A DNA stretch of 25,285 bases from CAZADA01 sp964636945 (GTDB taxonomy: Bacteria; Pseudomonadota; Alphaproteobacteria; Caulobacterales; Maricaulaceae): the NCBI GenBank assembly GCA_964636945.1, contig CAZWVH010000040.1, positions 1-25,285 of the forward strand. Direction: 5' to 3'. Under the pieces are notes generated by a model. It saw only the letters and a list, made by a program, of their open reading frames with translations. It was not told the origin of the DNA and did not search any database. The position numbers were made by a program, and so were the translations under genes. This document shows, piece by piece, positions 1 to 7,195 of this stretch. How positions within the stretch are numbered: the first letter of the stretch is position 1; the number at the start of each line of letters is the position of its first letter.

Positions 1-2
1 AT

Positions 3-752
3 AAGACCGAATTCAAAGACTGGGAAAAGTAGTCGCCCTATTTCGAAGGCTGTCTGCCGATCGAGGTGATGGCCGAGCGCGGACGCGAGACGCTGCGTCA
101 TGGGCCGATGAAGCCGCGTGGGCTAACCAATGCGCACAATCCCAGCGTGAAACCCCATGCGGTGGTTCAACTGCGTCAGGACAACCGGTTGGGCACACTG
201 TTCAACATGGTCGGCTTTCAGACCAAGCTGAAATACGGCGCGCAAACAGATATTTTCCGGATGATCCCCGGCTTGGAAGCTGCGCAATTCGCGCGCTTGG
301 GGGGGATTCATCGCAACACATTCTTGAACAGCCCCAAGCTCTTGGACGCACATCTGCGCCTTAGGGCTGACCCACGACTCCGATTTGCTGGCCAGATCAC
401 TGGCGTTGAGGGGTATGTGGAAAGCGCGGCCATCGGACTGCTGGCTGGACGGTTTGCCGTGGCTGAACGCTTGGGTCACCGATCGTCGCCACCACCCGAC
501 ACCACCGCGCTGGGCGCACTACTGGGCCATATCACCGGCGGGCACTTAACGGGTAAAGCCACATTTCAGCCCATGAACGTCAATTTCGGCCTGTTCCCAC
601 CAGTGGACGCACCCACGAAAAGCCCTGACGGCAAACGCCTGCGCGGGGCGGACAAAGCCAAAGCGCGCAAACGCGCATGGACCGCACGCGCCTTGGCGGA
701 TTTGGATGGTTGGAGCACACATCCGGTGGGCCACCCCGCAGCCGCAGAATAA
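3..752 (+). pseudogene. trmFO: TrmFO (tRNA m5U54 methyltransferase), 5'-truncated by the window and carrying an in-frame TAG
   Basis: TrmFO is the folate- and FAD-dependent enzyme that makes ribothymidine at position 54 of tRNA. The window holds its C-terminal part. The reading frame opened at base 3 gives KTEFKDWEK, then TAG at 30-32, then SPYFEGCLPIEVMAERG and a clean frame to TAA at 750-752. Both sides of the stop match the family, which typically reads WE..TPYFEGCLPIEVMA here, so the TAG sits in place of one variable residue. Later family signatures are visible: GPMKPRGLTN, the GLEAAQFARLGGIHRNTF segment, GVEGYVESAAIGL and FQPMNVNFGLFPP. The N-terminal FAD-binding half is outside the window. 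GTG at 66 or ATG at 69 could only start a non-functional fragment. It may be a real nonsense mutation, a sequencing or assembly error, or suppressed. Family identity is near certain; the pseudogene status is not. Confidence 0.82.
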
Positions 753-905
753 CGCCGCATCGTGGTCACAATGGGATGCCGCTGTAAGCGCACTGTCATT
801 ATGGCCGTATTTTAATTTAGGCGTGGTAGACAGATTGGGGCGGCGTGCAGTGAAGTTGTGACCACTGCGCGTGTTCTTGGTATTATGCCTGTTTCGGAGT
901 CGACC

Positions 906-1904
906 ATGCGTCCTGTGGTGCCCCCCACTCCATCCTACCGGTCAGCCGGTTCCAATCCCTTGCGCGGCTTTTTCCGCATTGTGATCTGGGTGTTGGTGAT
1001 CAATCTCGCGGCTGCGACCGCGGCGAGCATTTTTGCCCCGCGCGAGTTTCCCTGGGAGCTCTTGGCGCACTTCCAACACTATATGGCTGCTGCCGGCGTG
1101 GTGATTGTGGTGCTGGCGCTGTTGTTTCGGTTCTTTCTGGCCATTTTGGCGAGCCTCGCCGCCATTGCGGCCCTGGCCCACGCCGTGTTTGCCCCATTGA
1201 TGGACACCGCTCCAGGCACGCTGTTTGCGGAAGCTTCGAGCGCGCGCGTGATTTGGGCCAATGTGTTAGGCCAGCCCGACGCCCTGCGGCGCACGCTCGA
1301 TATGGCGGCGTCGGAAAACGCACAACTGGCAATGATCACAGAGGTCCCGCGCGACGTGGACTTGGCCACATTCTCCGAGACCTTTACGTGTGTGGACGAA
1401 CCCGAAATCATCGACACCTTCGCTGTGGTGATTTTTGCCCCACCGCCATGCGTTGACGGCTCAGCGCCAAGTTTTGGGGCTGGCGCCAACGCGGTGCGCG
1501 CCAAACGACTTGAATCGGGGGCTAGCGCAATTGAAGTTGTGGCGACTCATCCTGCCCCCCCGATCACGCCACACTATCTGACCCGACGCGACGAACTGAT
1601 CCGGACGGCGGTCACGGTGGCGGACAACACGCCCGGCCCGGTATTGCTGATCGGTGACTTTAACGCCACGCCTTGGTCCGACGTCATGGCCCAGATCGGG
1701 CGGCGCGGACTGAACCTGGTCGATTGCGGCGCACCGTTCACGCCCACCTGGTCGCCGCTCTACACATCGCCGCTTGGCCGATATATCGGCCTGCCGATTG
1801 ATTCAGCCTATGTCAGCGAGGGCGTGACCGCCGCTTGCCGGGTGGGGCCGGATGTGGGTTCAGACCACCGCCCTTTGATCGTGGATGTGAGTTCGGCCAG
1901 CTAA
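906..1904 (+). CDS. Membrane-anchored endonuclease/exonuclease/phosphatase (EEP) family protein, copy 1
   Basis: This is a 332-residue protein with about three hydrophobic N-terminal segments (roughly residues 22-100) followed by an EEP-fold hydrolase domain. The expected metal-dependent phosphoesterase residues are present: N119 in VIWANV, E146 in MITE, H215 in ATHPAP, D251 and N253 in GDFNATPWS, and D320-H321 in GSDHRPL. The domain follows the membrane segments and is probably on the periplasmic face, which is inference. Substrates of such anchored EEP proteins vary (phospholipid, nucleic acid, phosphoinositide), and none can be assigned here. I chose ATG 906 because GGAG at 896-899 sits six bases upstream. 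In-frame ATG 885 and GTG 858 are alternatives with weaker ribosome sites. The stop codon overlaps the stop of the convergent alcohol dehydrogenase by a shared CTAA. A clear paralogue lies at 3241-4227. Confidence 0.85.
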   Translation: MRPVVPPTPSYRSAGSNPLRGFFRIVIWVLVINLAAATAASIFAPREFPWELLAHFQHYMAAAGVVIVVLALLFRFFLAILASLAAIAALAHAVFAPLMDTAPGTLFAEASSARVIWANVLGQPDALRRTLDMAASENAQLAMITEVPRDVDLATFSETFTCVDEPEIIDTFAVVIFAPPPCVDGSAPSFGAGANAVRAKRLESGASAIEVVATHPAPPITPHYLTRRDELIRTAVTVADNTPGPVLLIGDFNATPWSDVMAQIGRRGLNLVDCGAPFTPTWSPLYTSPLGRYIGLPIDSAYVSEGVTAACRVGPDVGSDHRPLIVDVSSAS

Positions 1905-2908
1905 AAATCTGCATCCAAGACAATACGATAGCGCGCTTTGCCGGCTTCAAGATGTTCAAACGCCTCGTTGGCTTTGCTCATGGGCATGTGCTCGGTGATT
2001 GGCGTGATGTTGTGGCGTGCGCAAAACTCAAGCATGTCCGCCAGCGTCGCCGGCGAGCCCAGTGGCGAGCCGGAGATTGATTTCTGCCCGGGAATTAAGC
2101 CGAAGGCGGCCACGGGGATTGGTTCGAGCACCGCTCCCACTGTGTGGAGGCGACCCTTGGGTCCAAGCGCAGCCAAGTAAGCATCCCAGGGCAGCGCGGC
2201 ATTGGCGGTGTTCAAGATGAAATCCAACCGGCCGTTAAGCCCGGCGATGGCGTCGGGGTCGCGGCTATTGACCACGTGATGGGCGCCCATGCGTTTGGCC
2301 TCATCGGCCTTGGCGCCGGTGGAGGTGAATGCCGTGACCTCACAGCCCCATTTGTTCAAGAACATTACGGCCAAATGACCGAGTCCGCCTATGCCGATCA
2401 CGCCCACGCGGTCGGTGGGGCGGATGTCAAACTCGACAATAGGATTGAACACGGTGATGCCGCCGCAAAACATGGGTCCTGCTTCAGCGGCGCTGACGCT
2501 GTCGGGCAATGCGATACACCATTCCGCGCCCGCCTGAACCCGCTCAGCGAAGCCGCCAAACCGGCCAATAATCGTGCTTTCCGCAGTTTGGCAGAGATTG
2601 TGATCGCCATGCATGCAGTTCGCGCAGGTCATGCAGGACTTGGAGAACCAGCCGAGACCGACGCGATCGCCCTCCTTCAAATGTGTGACGCCCCCACCGA
2701 CTTTAGCAATGCGGCCAATGACTTCATGACCCGGGACTAAGGGGTATTTGGCGTTGCCCCATTCATTGTTGAGGACCGACAAATCAGAATGACATAAGCC
2801 GCAGTTTTCAACCGCCACCTCAACCTGCCCCGCGGCCAATGGCTTGTCTTCAAATTCGAACGGCTCCAACGGCGCTCCAGCGGCGCGGGCGGCATAGGCT
2901 CGGGTCAT
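1901..2908 (-). CDS. Zinc-dependent medium-chain alcohol dehydrogenase (NAD(P)-dependent)
   Basis: This is a 335-residue cytosolic MDR-family oxidoreductase that interconverts alcohols and aldehydes using NAD(P). Catalytic zinc ligands are visible as C39 in CGLCHSD and the H61-E62 pair in PGHEVIG. The structural zinc site is the C92-C95-C98-C106 cluster (CxxCxxCx7C). The Rossmann fold carries VGVIGIGGLGHLAV around residues 167-180. The sequence type resembles the YahK/cinnamyl-alcohol dehydrogenase-like group, which usually prefers NADPH; substrate and cofactor cannot be read from sequence. Start ATG 2906-2908 is supported by AAGGA seven bases upstream. The gene stands alone on the minus strand between two EEP paralogues, and its stop overlaps that of the upstream EEP gene by four bases. 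No regulator is adjacent. Confidence 0.93.
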   Translation of the reverse strand: MTRAYAARAAGAPLEPFEFEDKPLAAGQVEVAVENCGLCHSDLSVLNNEWGNAKYPLVPGHEVIGRIAKVGGGVTHLKEGDRVGLGWFSKSCMTCANCMHGDHNLCQTAESTIIGRFGGFAERVQAGAEWCIALPDSVSAAEAGPMFCGGITVFNPIVEFDIRPTDRVGVIGIGGLGHLAVMFLNKWGCEVTAFTSTGAKADEAKRMGAHHVVNSRDPDAIAGLNGRLDFILNTANAALPWDAYLAALGPKGRLHTVGAVLEPIPVAAFGLIPGQKSISGSPLGSPATLADMLEFCARHNITPITEHMPMSKANEAFEHLEAGKARYRIVLDADF

Positions 2909-3240
2909 ATCAACGTCCTTATCCCTTTTGTGTCAGTTTGCTATCCCGTGTGCTAGGCGATAACTGGCGTAATCCACGCGAAAAGCAAAGGCGCGGTTTG
3001 GCGCGCGTGGCGACGCAGAGGCACGTCCAGCGCGGCCAGCTGCATAATTTTTGTCCCCCGGCGCACGAAAACCTATCCCAATCCTGTTTGGCGCTGGGCC
3101 AAGTGCGTGATTTTTTGCAACAAAAATCGCATAAGGGATTCTTGTGAGTGACTCCCTTGTCTCAACGCCTCAAACTGGGACACAAGTCATCCTCGGACAC
3201 CGCTCGCGTAGTGTGAGCTCGAGTTTGAAAACGAGTAGAC
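2909..3240. other. 332-bp divergent intergenic region between the alcohol dehydrogenase and EEP copy 2
   Basis: There is no credible gene here; the short frames that cross it show no family resemblance. It must hold the promoters of both flanking divergent genes. An imperfect inverted repeat lies at 3105-3130, where GCG-GATTTTT on the left faces AAAAATCGC on the right across GCAAC. It could be an operator or a weak hairpin. No convincing sigma70 -35/-10 pair stood out. Confidence 0.5.
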
Positions 3241-4227
3241 ATGTTGCGTCCACGCCGTCCCCAAATTCTGCTTGCCGCAGCTTTTGTGCTGATCGGCCTC
3301 ACGCTGAGCAGTTATTTGGCAAGGCTTGGCTATCCGTTTGAGTTATTCAGTCATTTCCGCCCACAATATGCGGCATTGTGCGCTGTGGTGTGCATCGTTC
3401 TACTAATGCGCAAAGAATGGCGCATCGCCAGTTTGACGCTTGCCGCGGCAACTGCGAACGCTGTGGCCGCGTTCGCGCCGTTTCTTGTGATTGCCCCGCC
3501 GCTCCAACCCGCAGCCGAGACAAGGCGGGTTATCTGGGCGAATGTGCATGGGGATATGGCGGCGGCGCAGCGGCTCGCAGCGTTTGTGGAAACCAACAGC
3601 GCCGATGTGGTTGCCATTACCGAAGCCCATCAACTCGTCGAAGTGGCGGGACTGTTTCCCGACCATCCCTGCGTCATCGGAAACGGCGCCAGCTCAGCCT
3701 TCAGTGTAATTTTGTTCACACGCGCTCCCTGCCCCATCCAGGGCGCGCCGATCACCAGTCCATGGCCGCACGCCACCCAGCGCGTGGTGCTAAATGATGA
3801 GCTCACCGTGGTCGCTGCCCATGGGGCCCGCCCAGTGGACACACGCATGTTGGCCATGGGGCCGAAACACTGGCTGTCAGCGGGTCAGGTGAGTGTCCGC
3901 GATGAGGTGTTGCACGCCGCGGCCAACGCGGCGCGCACCGACGCGCCCGCCCTATTGGTGGGGGACATGAATGCTGCGCCGTGGTCGCCCATCGCGATCC
4001 AAACTGCCAGTGATGGCTTAGTTCGCATATCCTGCGGGGCGCCATGGGTCTCGACCTGGCCCGTGGCCCTGCCCGTGATCGGCCTGCCGCTTGACCATGC
4101 CTATGTGACCTCTGATATGGCTGCGGGCTGCCGCGTGGGCCCCAATATCGGTTCTGATCATCGCCCCTTGGTGATCGACGTGGCGCCCGCCGATGTGAGC
4201 CAGCAAGTCGCCGTCTTGCGGCGATAG
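3241..4227 (+). CDS. Membrane-anchored EEP family protein, copy 2 (paralogue of 906-1904)
   Basis: This 328-residue protein has about three N-terminal hydrophobic segments (approximately residues 8-27, 42-56 and 62-87) and an EEP hydrolase domain. The catalytic set is complete: N101 in VIWANV, E128 in AITE, H194 in AAHGAR, D242 and N244 in GDMNAAPWS, and D306-H307 in GSDHRPL. It shares with copy 1 the RRVIWAN-type entry and an IGLP-D-AYV-GCRVGP-GSDHRPL C-terminus, so the two are clearly duplicates that have diverged. Start ATG 3241 has only a weak purine stretch (ACGAG) upstream. The gene ends six bases before the stop of the convergent NDUFAF6-like gene. The substrate is unknown. Confidence 0.87.
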   Translation: MLRPRRPQILLAAAFVLIGLTLSSYLARLGYPFELFSHFRPQYAALCAVVCIVLLMRKEWRIASLTLAAATANAVAAFAPFLVIAPPLQPAAETRRVIWANVHGDMAAAQRLAAFVETNSADVVAITEAHQLVEVAGLFPDHPCVIGNGASSAFSVILFTRAPCPIQGAPITSPWPHATQRVVLNDELTVVAAHGARPVDTRMLAMGPKHWLSAGQVSVRDEVLHAAANAARTDAPALLVGDMNAAPWSPIAIQTASDGLVRISCGAPWVSTWPVALPVIGLPLDHAYVTSDMAAGCRVGPNIGSDHRPLVIDVAPADVSQQVAVLRR

Positions 4228-4233
4228 GCCGCT

Positions 4234-5091
4234 TTAGAGCCCACCGCTCACAGACCGCCACACAAAGATCGCCTGACGCCGCACGCGCGGAACATCAATG
4301 CGACTGGTCCAGGGATCATAGTCATCACGGGTCATCGCGTTCAGGTAAGCGGGTATGATCGCGCCATAACCAAGTGCAGGCCACAATGATGGCTGAACAT
4401 CCGCCATGGCGCTTTGCGCAGCGCGATGGGTTTCAGATGCCGCCGTAAGCAGCGGCGCAATGAGTTGACGTCCTTCATAGGGATTGCGTGCGCGCTCCAA
4501 ATCCTCTTTGGATTTTCCAATCGCTTCCAAAGCTTTCGTGACGGCTGGCATGCGGCCAGCCCGAGCAAATTCGGCAAAGGCGCGAGCGTACCCCGTCAAT
4601 CCCCATGCGCGCCCCACCAAGAGGGCAGCGTCGCGATCCTGAGGCGCGATGACGTGTTCCCCAGCCAAACACGACAAAGCGGCGATGGCCAACCGTCCAG
4701 CCGTATTGTCCACATGGCGCACGAGATCGTCCATTTGGTCCCACTCCGCGCGATCGCATTCAGGCTCGCGCGCGTCGATCAACGCCTCAAAATCGGCTTC
4801 GGTCGGCCGCGGCGCGCCGGCGGGAAACGCCTGCACCATGGCCCCGACGACAGGGTGGCGGCGGGCCTTATTGGGCGTGGCGAAAACTTCGGCCACTGCC
4901 TCACGCCACCACGCCAGCCGGATCTGAGCGATCATCGGCTCAGATGTGACCCAGGGCGCGCGGGCGATCTCATCGGCAAACGCGTAGAGCGCGATCAGCC
5001 GCTTTCGCCCATCAGCGGGGGCAAATCTCGACACCATCCACCGATCAGGATCAATGCGCTTGACGGTCTGCGTGAGGTCAGAATTGTTCAT
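4234..5091 (-). CDS. Squalene/phytoene synthase-fold protein, NDUFAF6-like, probably non-catalytic
   Basis: This 285-residue protein belongs to the squalene/phytoene synthase superfamily by its LYAFADEIAR segment (residues 35-44), the RLAWWREAV block (58-66) and the helical layout. It lacks both aspartate-rich motifs used to bind the prenyl diphosphates. The first position reads D40-E-I-A-R with no second aspartate. The second region reads GYARAFAEFARAGRMP, where active enzymes have an RD...D-type motif. This matches the NDUFAF6 branch, whose mitochondrial members help assemble respiratory complex I. A role in complex I biogenesis is therefore more plausible than carotenoid or hopanoid synthesis, and no other isoprenoid gene is near. 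In related genomes it typically follows the secDF/MTH938 genes; here sodB intervenes on the other strand. Confidence 0.82.
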   Translation of the reverse strand: MNNSDLTQTVKRIDPDRWMVSRFAPADGRKRLIALYAFADEIARAPWVTSEPMIAQIRLAWWREAVAEVFATPNKARRHPVVGAMVQAFPAGAPRPTEADFEALIDAREPECDRAEWDQMDDLVRHVDNTAGRLAIAALSCLAGEHVIAPQDRDAALLVGRAWGLTGYARAFAEFARAGRMPAVTKALEAIGKSKEDLERARNPYEGRQLIAPLLTAASETHRAAQSAMADVQPSLWPALGYGAIIPAYLNAMTRDDYDPWTSRIDVPRVRRQAIFVWRSVSGGL

Positions 5092-5228
5092 TCCACGCCT
5101 TTGTGGTGATCAATTACGTCGCGCCCCCGTGACGTTTGCATGAAACCTGTTATCTCAAGGAACACTTAGATCGAACAAAGCGTTCATTCTTGTTCGATGA
5201 TGTCACACCAGCACGATGGAGCGATCCT
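5092..5228. promoter_or_regulatory. Divergent promoter region of sodB and the NDUFAF6-like gene
   Basis: This 137-bp spacer must serve two divergent genes. It contains a perfect 9-bp inverted repeat, ATCGAACAA (5170-5178) and TTGTTCGAT (5190-5198), with an 11-bp spacer, about 31 bp before the sodB start. A regulator-binding site or a 5'-UTR hairpin is possible. The ribosome site of sodB is GGAG at 5218-5221. Confidence 0.5.
5170..5198. repeat. Perfect 9-bp inverted repeat upstream of sodB (candidate operator)
   Basis: Arms ATCGAACAA and TTGTTCGAT face each other across 11 bases. The dyad includes GAAC/GTTC half-sites, but the spacing does not fit the alphaproteobacterial LexA box (GTTC-N7-GTTC). 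Its place between the sodB and NDUFAF6-like promoters suggests a transcription factor site. The cognate regulator cannot be named. Confidence 0.45.
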
Positions 5229-5825
5229 ATGGCGTTTACCCTGCCGCCTCTTCCCTATGCCCGCGATGCGCTCGCGCCGCACATTTCGCCAAACACGCTG
5301 GATTATCACTATGGCAAACATCACCAAACCTATGTGGATAATCTCAACAAGCTGACTGACGGCACACCGCACGCCAATGCCGCGCTGGAAGATGTGATCC
5401 GCGCCGCGGAAGGGTCAAACCAAGGGGTGTTCAACAACGCCGCGCAAGTGTGGAACCACACATTTTATTGGCACTCCATGGCCCCCAATGGCGGAGGCGC
5501 TCCTCAGGGCGACATCGCTGACAAAATCAATGAAGACTTCGGCTCCTACGACGCCTTCAAGGAGCAGTTCGCCACGGCCGGCGCCACCCAGTTCGGTTCC
5601 GGCTGGGCTTGGCTTGTGCTGTCCAATGGCAAGCTTGATGTGCGCAAAACGCCGAACGCGGAAACTCCTGTCACTGACGGCGCGACAACGCCATTGCTCA
5701 CCATGGATGTGTGGGAGCACGCCTACTATCTGGACTACCAGAACGCCCGGCCCAAATACATCGCCTCATGGCTCGACAATCTGGTCAATTGGGAATTCGC
5801 CAACGCGAATTTGGCGAAGGCTTAG
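5229..5825 (+). CDS. sodB: Iron superoxide dismutase
   Basis: This 198-residue Fe/Mn-family superoxide dismutase converts superoxide to peroxide and oxygen in the cytosol. The metal ligands are H27 (DYHYGKHH), H77 (WNHTFYW), D160 and H164 (DVWEHAYYLDY). Q73 in NNAAQVWNH sits four residues before the second histidine, the position of the iron-type active-site glutamine, so iron specificity is likely. Length is normal. I placed the start at ATG 5229 because the homology begins MAFTLPPLPY and GGAG at 5218-5221 lies seven bases upstream; the open frame back to 5136 is not family-like. It lies on the plus strand between the MTH938-like and NDUFAF6-like genes and ends 33 bp before the MTH938-like stop. 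Confidence 0.96.
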   Translation: MAFTLPPLPYARDALAPHISPNTLDYHYGKHHQTYVDNLNKLTDGTPHANAALEDVIRAAEGSNQGVFNNAAQVWNHTFYWHSMAPNGGGAPQGDIADKINEDFGSYDAFKEQFATAGATQFGSGWAWLVLSNGKLDVRKTPNAETPVTDGATTPLLTMDVWEHAYYLDYQNARPKYIASWLDNLVNWEFANANLAKA

Positions 5826-5858
5826 CCGTCCATTATGTCGCTGTCGCCCGGTCGGCTC

Positions 5859-6230
5859 TCACACAGCGATCAGGGCGGCGGCGATATGACGGCCTTGTCC
5901 CACAAGGGTGGCGTACACCCGGCAAGCAGCGCCGGTGTCCATGAATTCCAGGCCAACGGCTTCGCGCCGGCACCAGTCGCTCAAGGCTGCCGGCGGATGG
6001 GTCATCATCGCCCCACAGCCCAACAGGATTAACTCCGGACGCGGCGATGCTTGGAATACGGGCGTCATGACCGTCAGCGAGATATCGGCCATGGTTTCGA
6101 CCGGCCAGCTTGACACTTCGCCGTTGACAATCAGCACCGAGCCGTCATGGCGCTCGCCGTCGAGACGAAATCCGCCCTCGCCATAGGCTTCGAGGTGGGG
6201 GTAAATGAGCCGCTTCGACGGCGCGTTCAT
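5859..6230 (-). CDS. MTH938/DUF498 domain protein, NDUFAF3-like
   Basis: This 123-residue protein of the MTH938 family contains the family core SVLIVNGEVSSWPV and the LILLGCGAMM segment. Mitochondrial NDUFAF3 belongs to the same family and assists complex I assembly; bacterial members are commonly found beside secDF, as here. The start codon overlaps the secF stop in an ATGA arrangement (6227-6230), so it is probably translationally coupled to secF and is the last gene of the export operon. Its biochemical activity is not established by the sequence. The neighbouring NDUFAF6-like gene, across sodB, supports a shared role in respiratory complex biogenesis. Confidence 0.87.
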   Translation of the reverse strand: MNAPSKRLIYPHLEAYGEGGFRLDGERHDGSVLIVNGEVSSWPVETMADISLTVMTPVFQASPRPELILLGCGAMMTHPPAALSDWCRREAVGLEFMDTGAACRVYATLVGQGRHIAAALIAV

Positions 6231-7186
6231 GACGCCGCCGGCAGATCGGCCGTTTCGCCGCTATCGCGTTTAACGCCAAGAAGCATCAGCACCGGTGCGG
6301 CAACGAACACCGAAGAATACGTCCCGATGATGACACCGAAAATCATCGCAAACGAAAACCCCCGCAATGTTTCGCCGGCAAACAAGAACAACGGCACAAG
6401 AGCCAATAGCGTGGTCACCGAAGTCATGATGGTGCGCGCCAAAGTGCGGTTAATCGACATGTTCAACAGGTCGTTTAATGGCATGCGCTTATAGCGGCGT
6501 AATTCTTCGCGTACGCGGTCGAACACCACCACCGTGTCGTTCATGGAGTAGCCCACAATGGTCAGCAAAGCGGCGACGATGGGCAATCCAAATTCGATCT
6601 GAAAGAACGAAAATACACCCAGCGTAATAAAGACGTCGTGAACCAAGGCGGCGACGGCCCCCACACTGAACTGCCAGTCAAACCGGAATAAGATGTAAAT
6701 CAGCATTAAAATAAGCGCCGAGACGACCGCGGTGACGCCGGCCCACACGAGTTCTTCCGACACCTTGGGTCCCACCACATCAATGCGAGCGCCGCTGAGA
6801 TCAAGTCCGGGATAAAGCCCAATCAACGCGTCTTCCACTTCGGCTCGAGCGGCTTGCTGCGCCCGTTCCGCAGCTTCACCCCCTCCACCTTGGGCGCGCA
6901 CCCGAATCAACACCGCATTGGGGCGCTGGCTGTCCACCGCGCGCTGCACCTCGACCGGACCAAGTCCGAGCTCAGAAACCACACCGCGGATTTGATTGAT
7001 GTCCGGTTCAACGGGCGTTTCCACATCCACCAGCACACCGCCAACAAAATCGATGCCAAAGTTGAGGCCGCGGGTGGCGAGCGAGACGGCCGAAACGGCA
7101 ATCAACGCGGCGGAAAGGACAAACGCCAGCATGCGGCGTTCGATGAACTTGTACTTGGTTTCGGTAACCAGAAATCGTCCAACCAT
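6227..7186 (-). CDS. secF: Protein translocase subunit SecF
   Basis: SecF partners SecD in the inner membrane and uses the proton gradient to complete export of Sec substrates. The 319-residue protein has the expected first TM segment (about residues 19-38), the LNFGIDFVGGVLVDVE family motif just after it, a periplasmic domain, and five C-terminal TM segments including the GYSMNDTVVVFDRVRE signature of the SecD/SecF/RND fold. It follows secD by 9 bp and overlaps the MTH938-like start by 4 bp, so all three should be on one transcript. Length and motifs are ordinary. Confidence 0.96.
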   Translation of the reverse strand: MVGRFLVTETKYKFIERRMLAFVLSAALIAVSAVSLATRGLNFGIDFVGGVLVDVETPVEPDINQIRGVVSELGLGPVEVQRAVDSQRPNAVLIRVRAQGGGGEAAERAQQAARAEVEDALIGLYPGLDLSGARIDVVGPKVSEELVWAGVTAVVSALILMLIYILFRFDWQFSVGAVAALVHDVFITLGVFSFFQIEFGLPIVAALLTIVGYSMNDTVVVFDRVREELRRYKRMPLNDLLNMSINRTLARTIMTSVTTLLALVPLFLFAGETLRGFSFAMIFGVIIGTYSSVFVAAPVLMLLGVKRDSGETADLPAAS

Positions 7187-7195
7187 GGTCCAGTC

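Noticed and set aside
2144..2740. 198-codon plus-strand frame inside the alcohol dehydrogenase
   Set aside because: Antisense to a clear MDR dehydrogenase with full zinc sites; composition is that of a mirror frame.
4234..5091. Carotenoid or hopanoid biosynthesis gene (true phytoene/squalene synthase)
   Set aside because: Both aspartate-rich substrate-binding motifs are missing and no isoprenoid pathway gene is nearby.
4414..5109. 231-codon plus-strand frame over the NDUFAF6-like gene
   Set aside because: Antisense shadow of a recognised gene; it also runs through the divergent start region.
5160..5195. LexA-type SOS box upstream of sodB
   Set aside because: GAAC and GTTC elements occur but with 5, 6 or 9 base spacings, not the 7 expected for alphaproteobacterial LexA.
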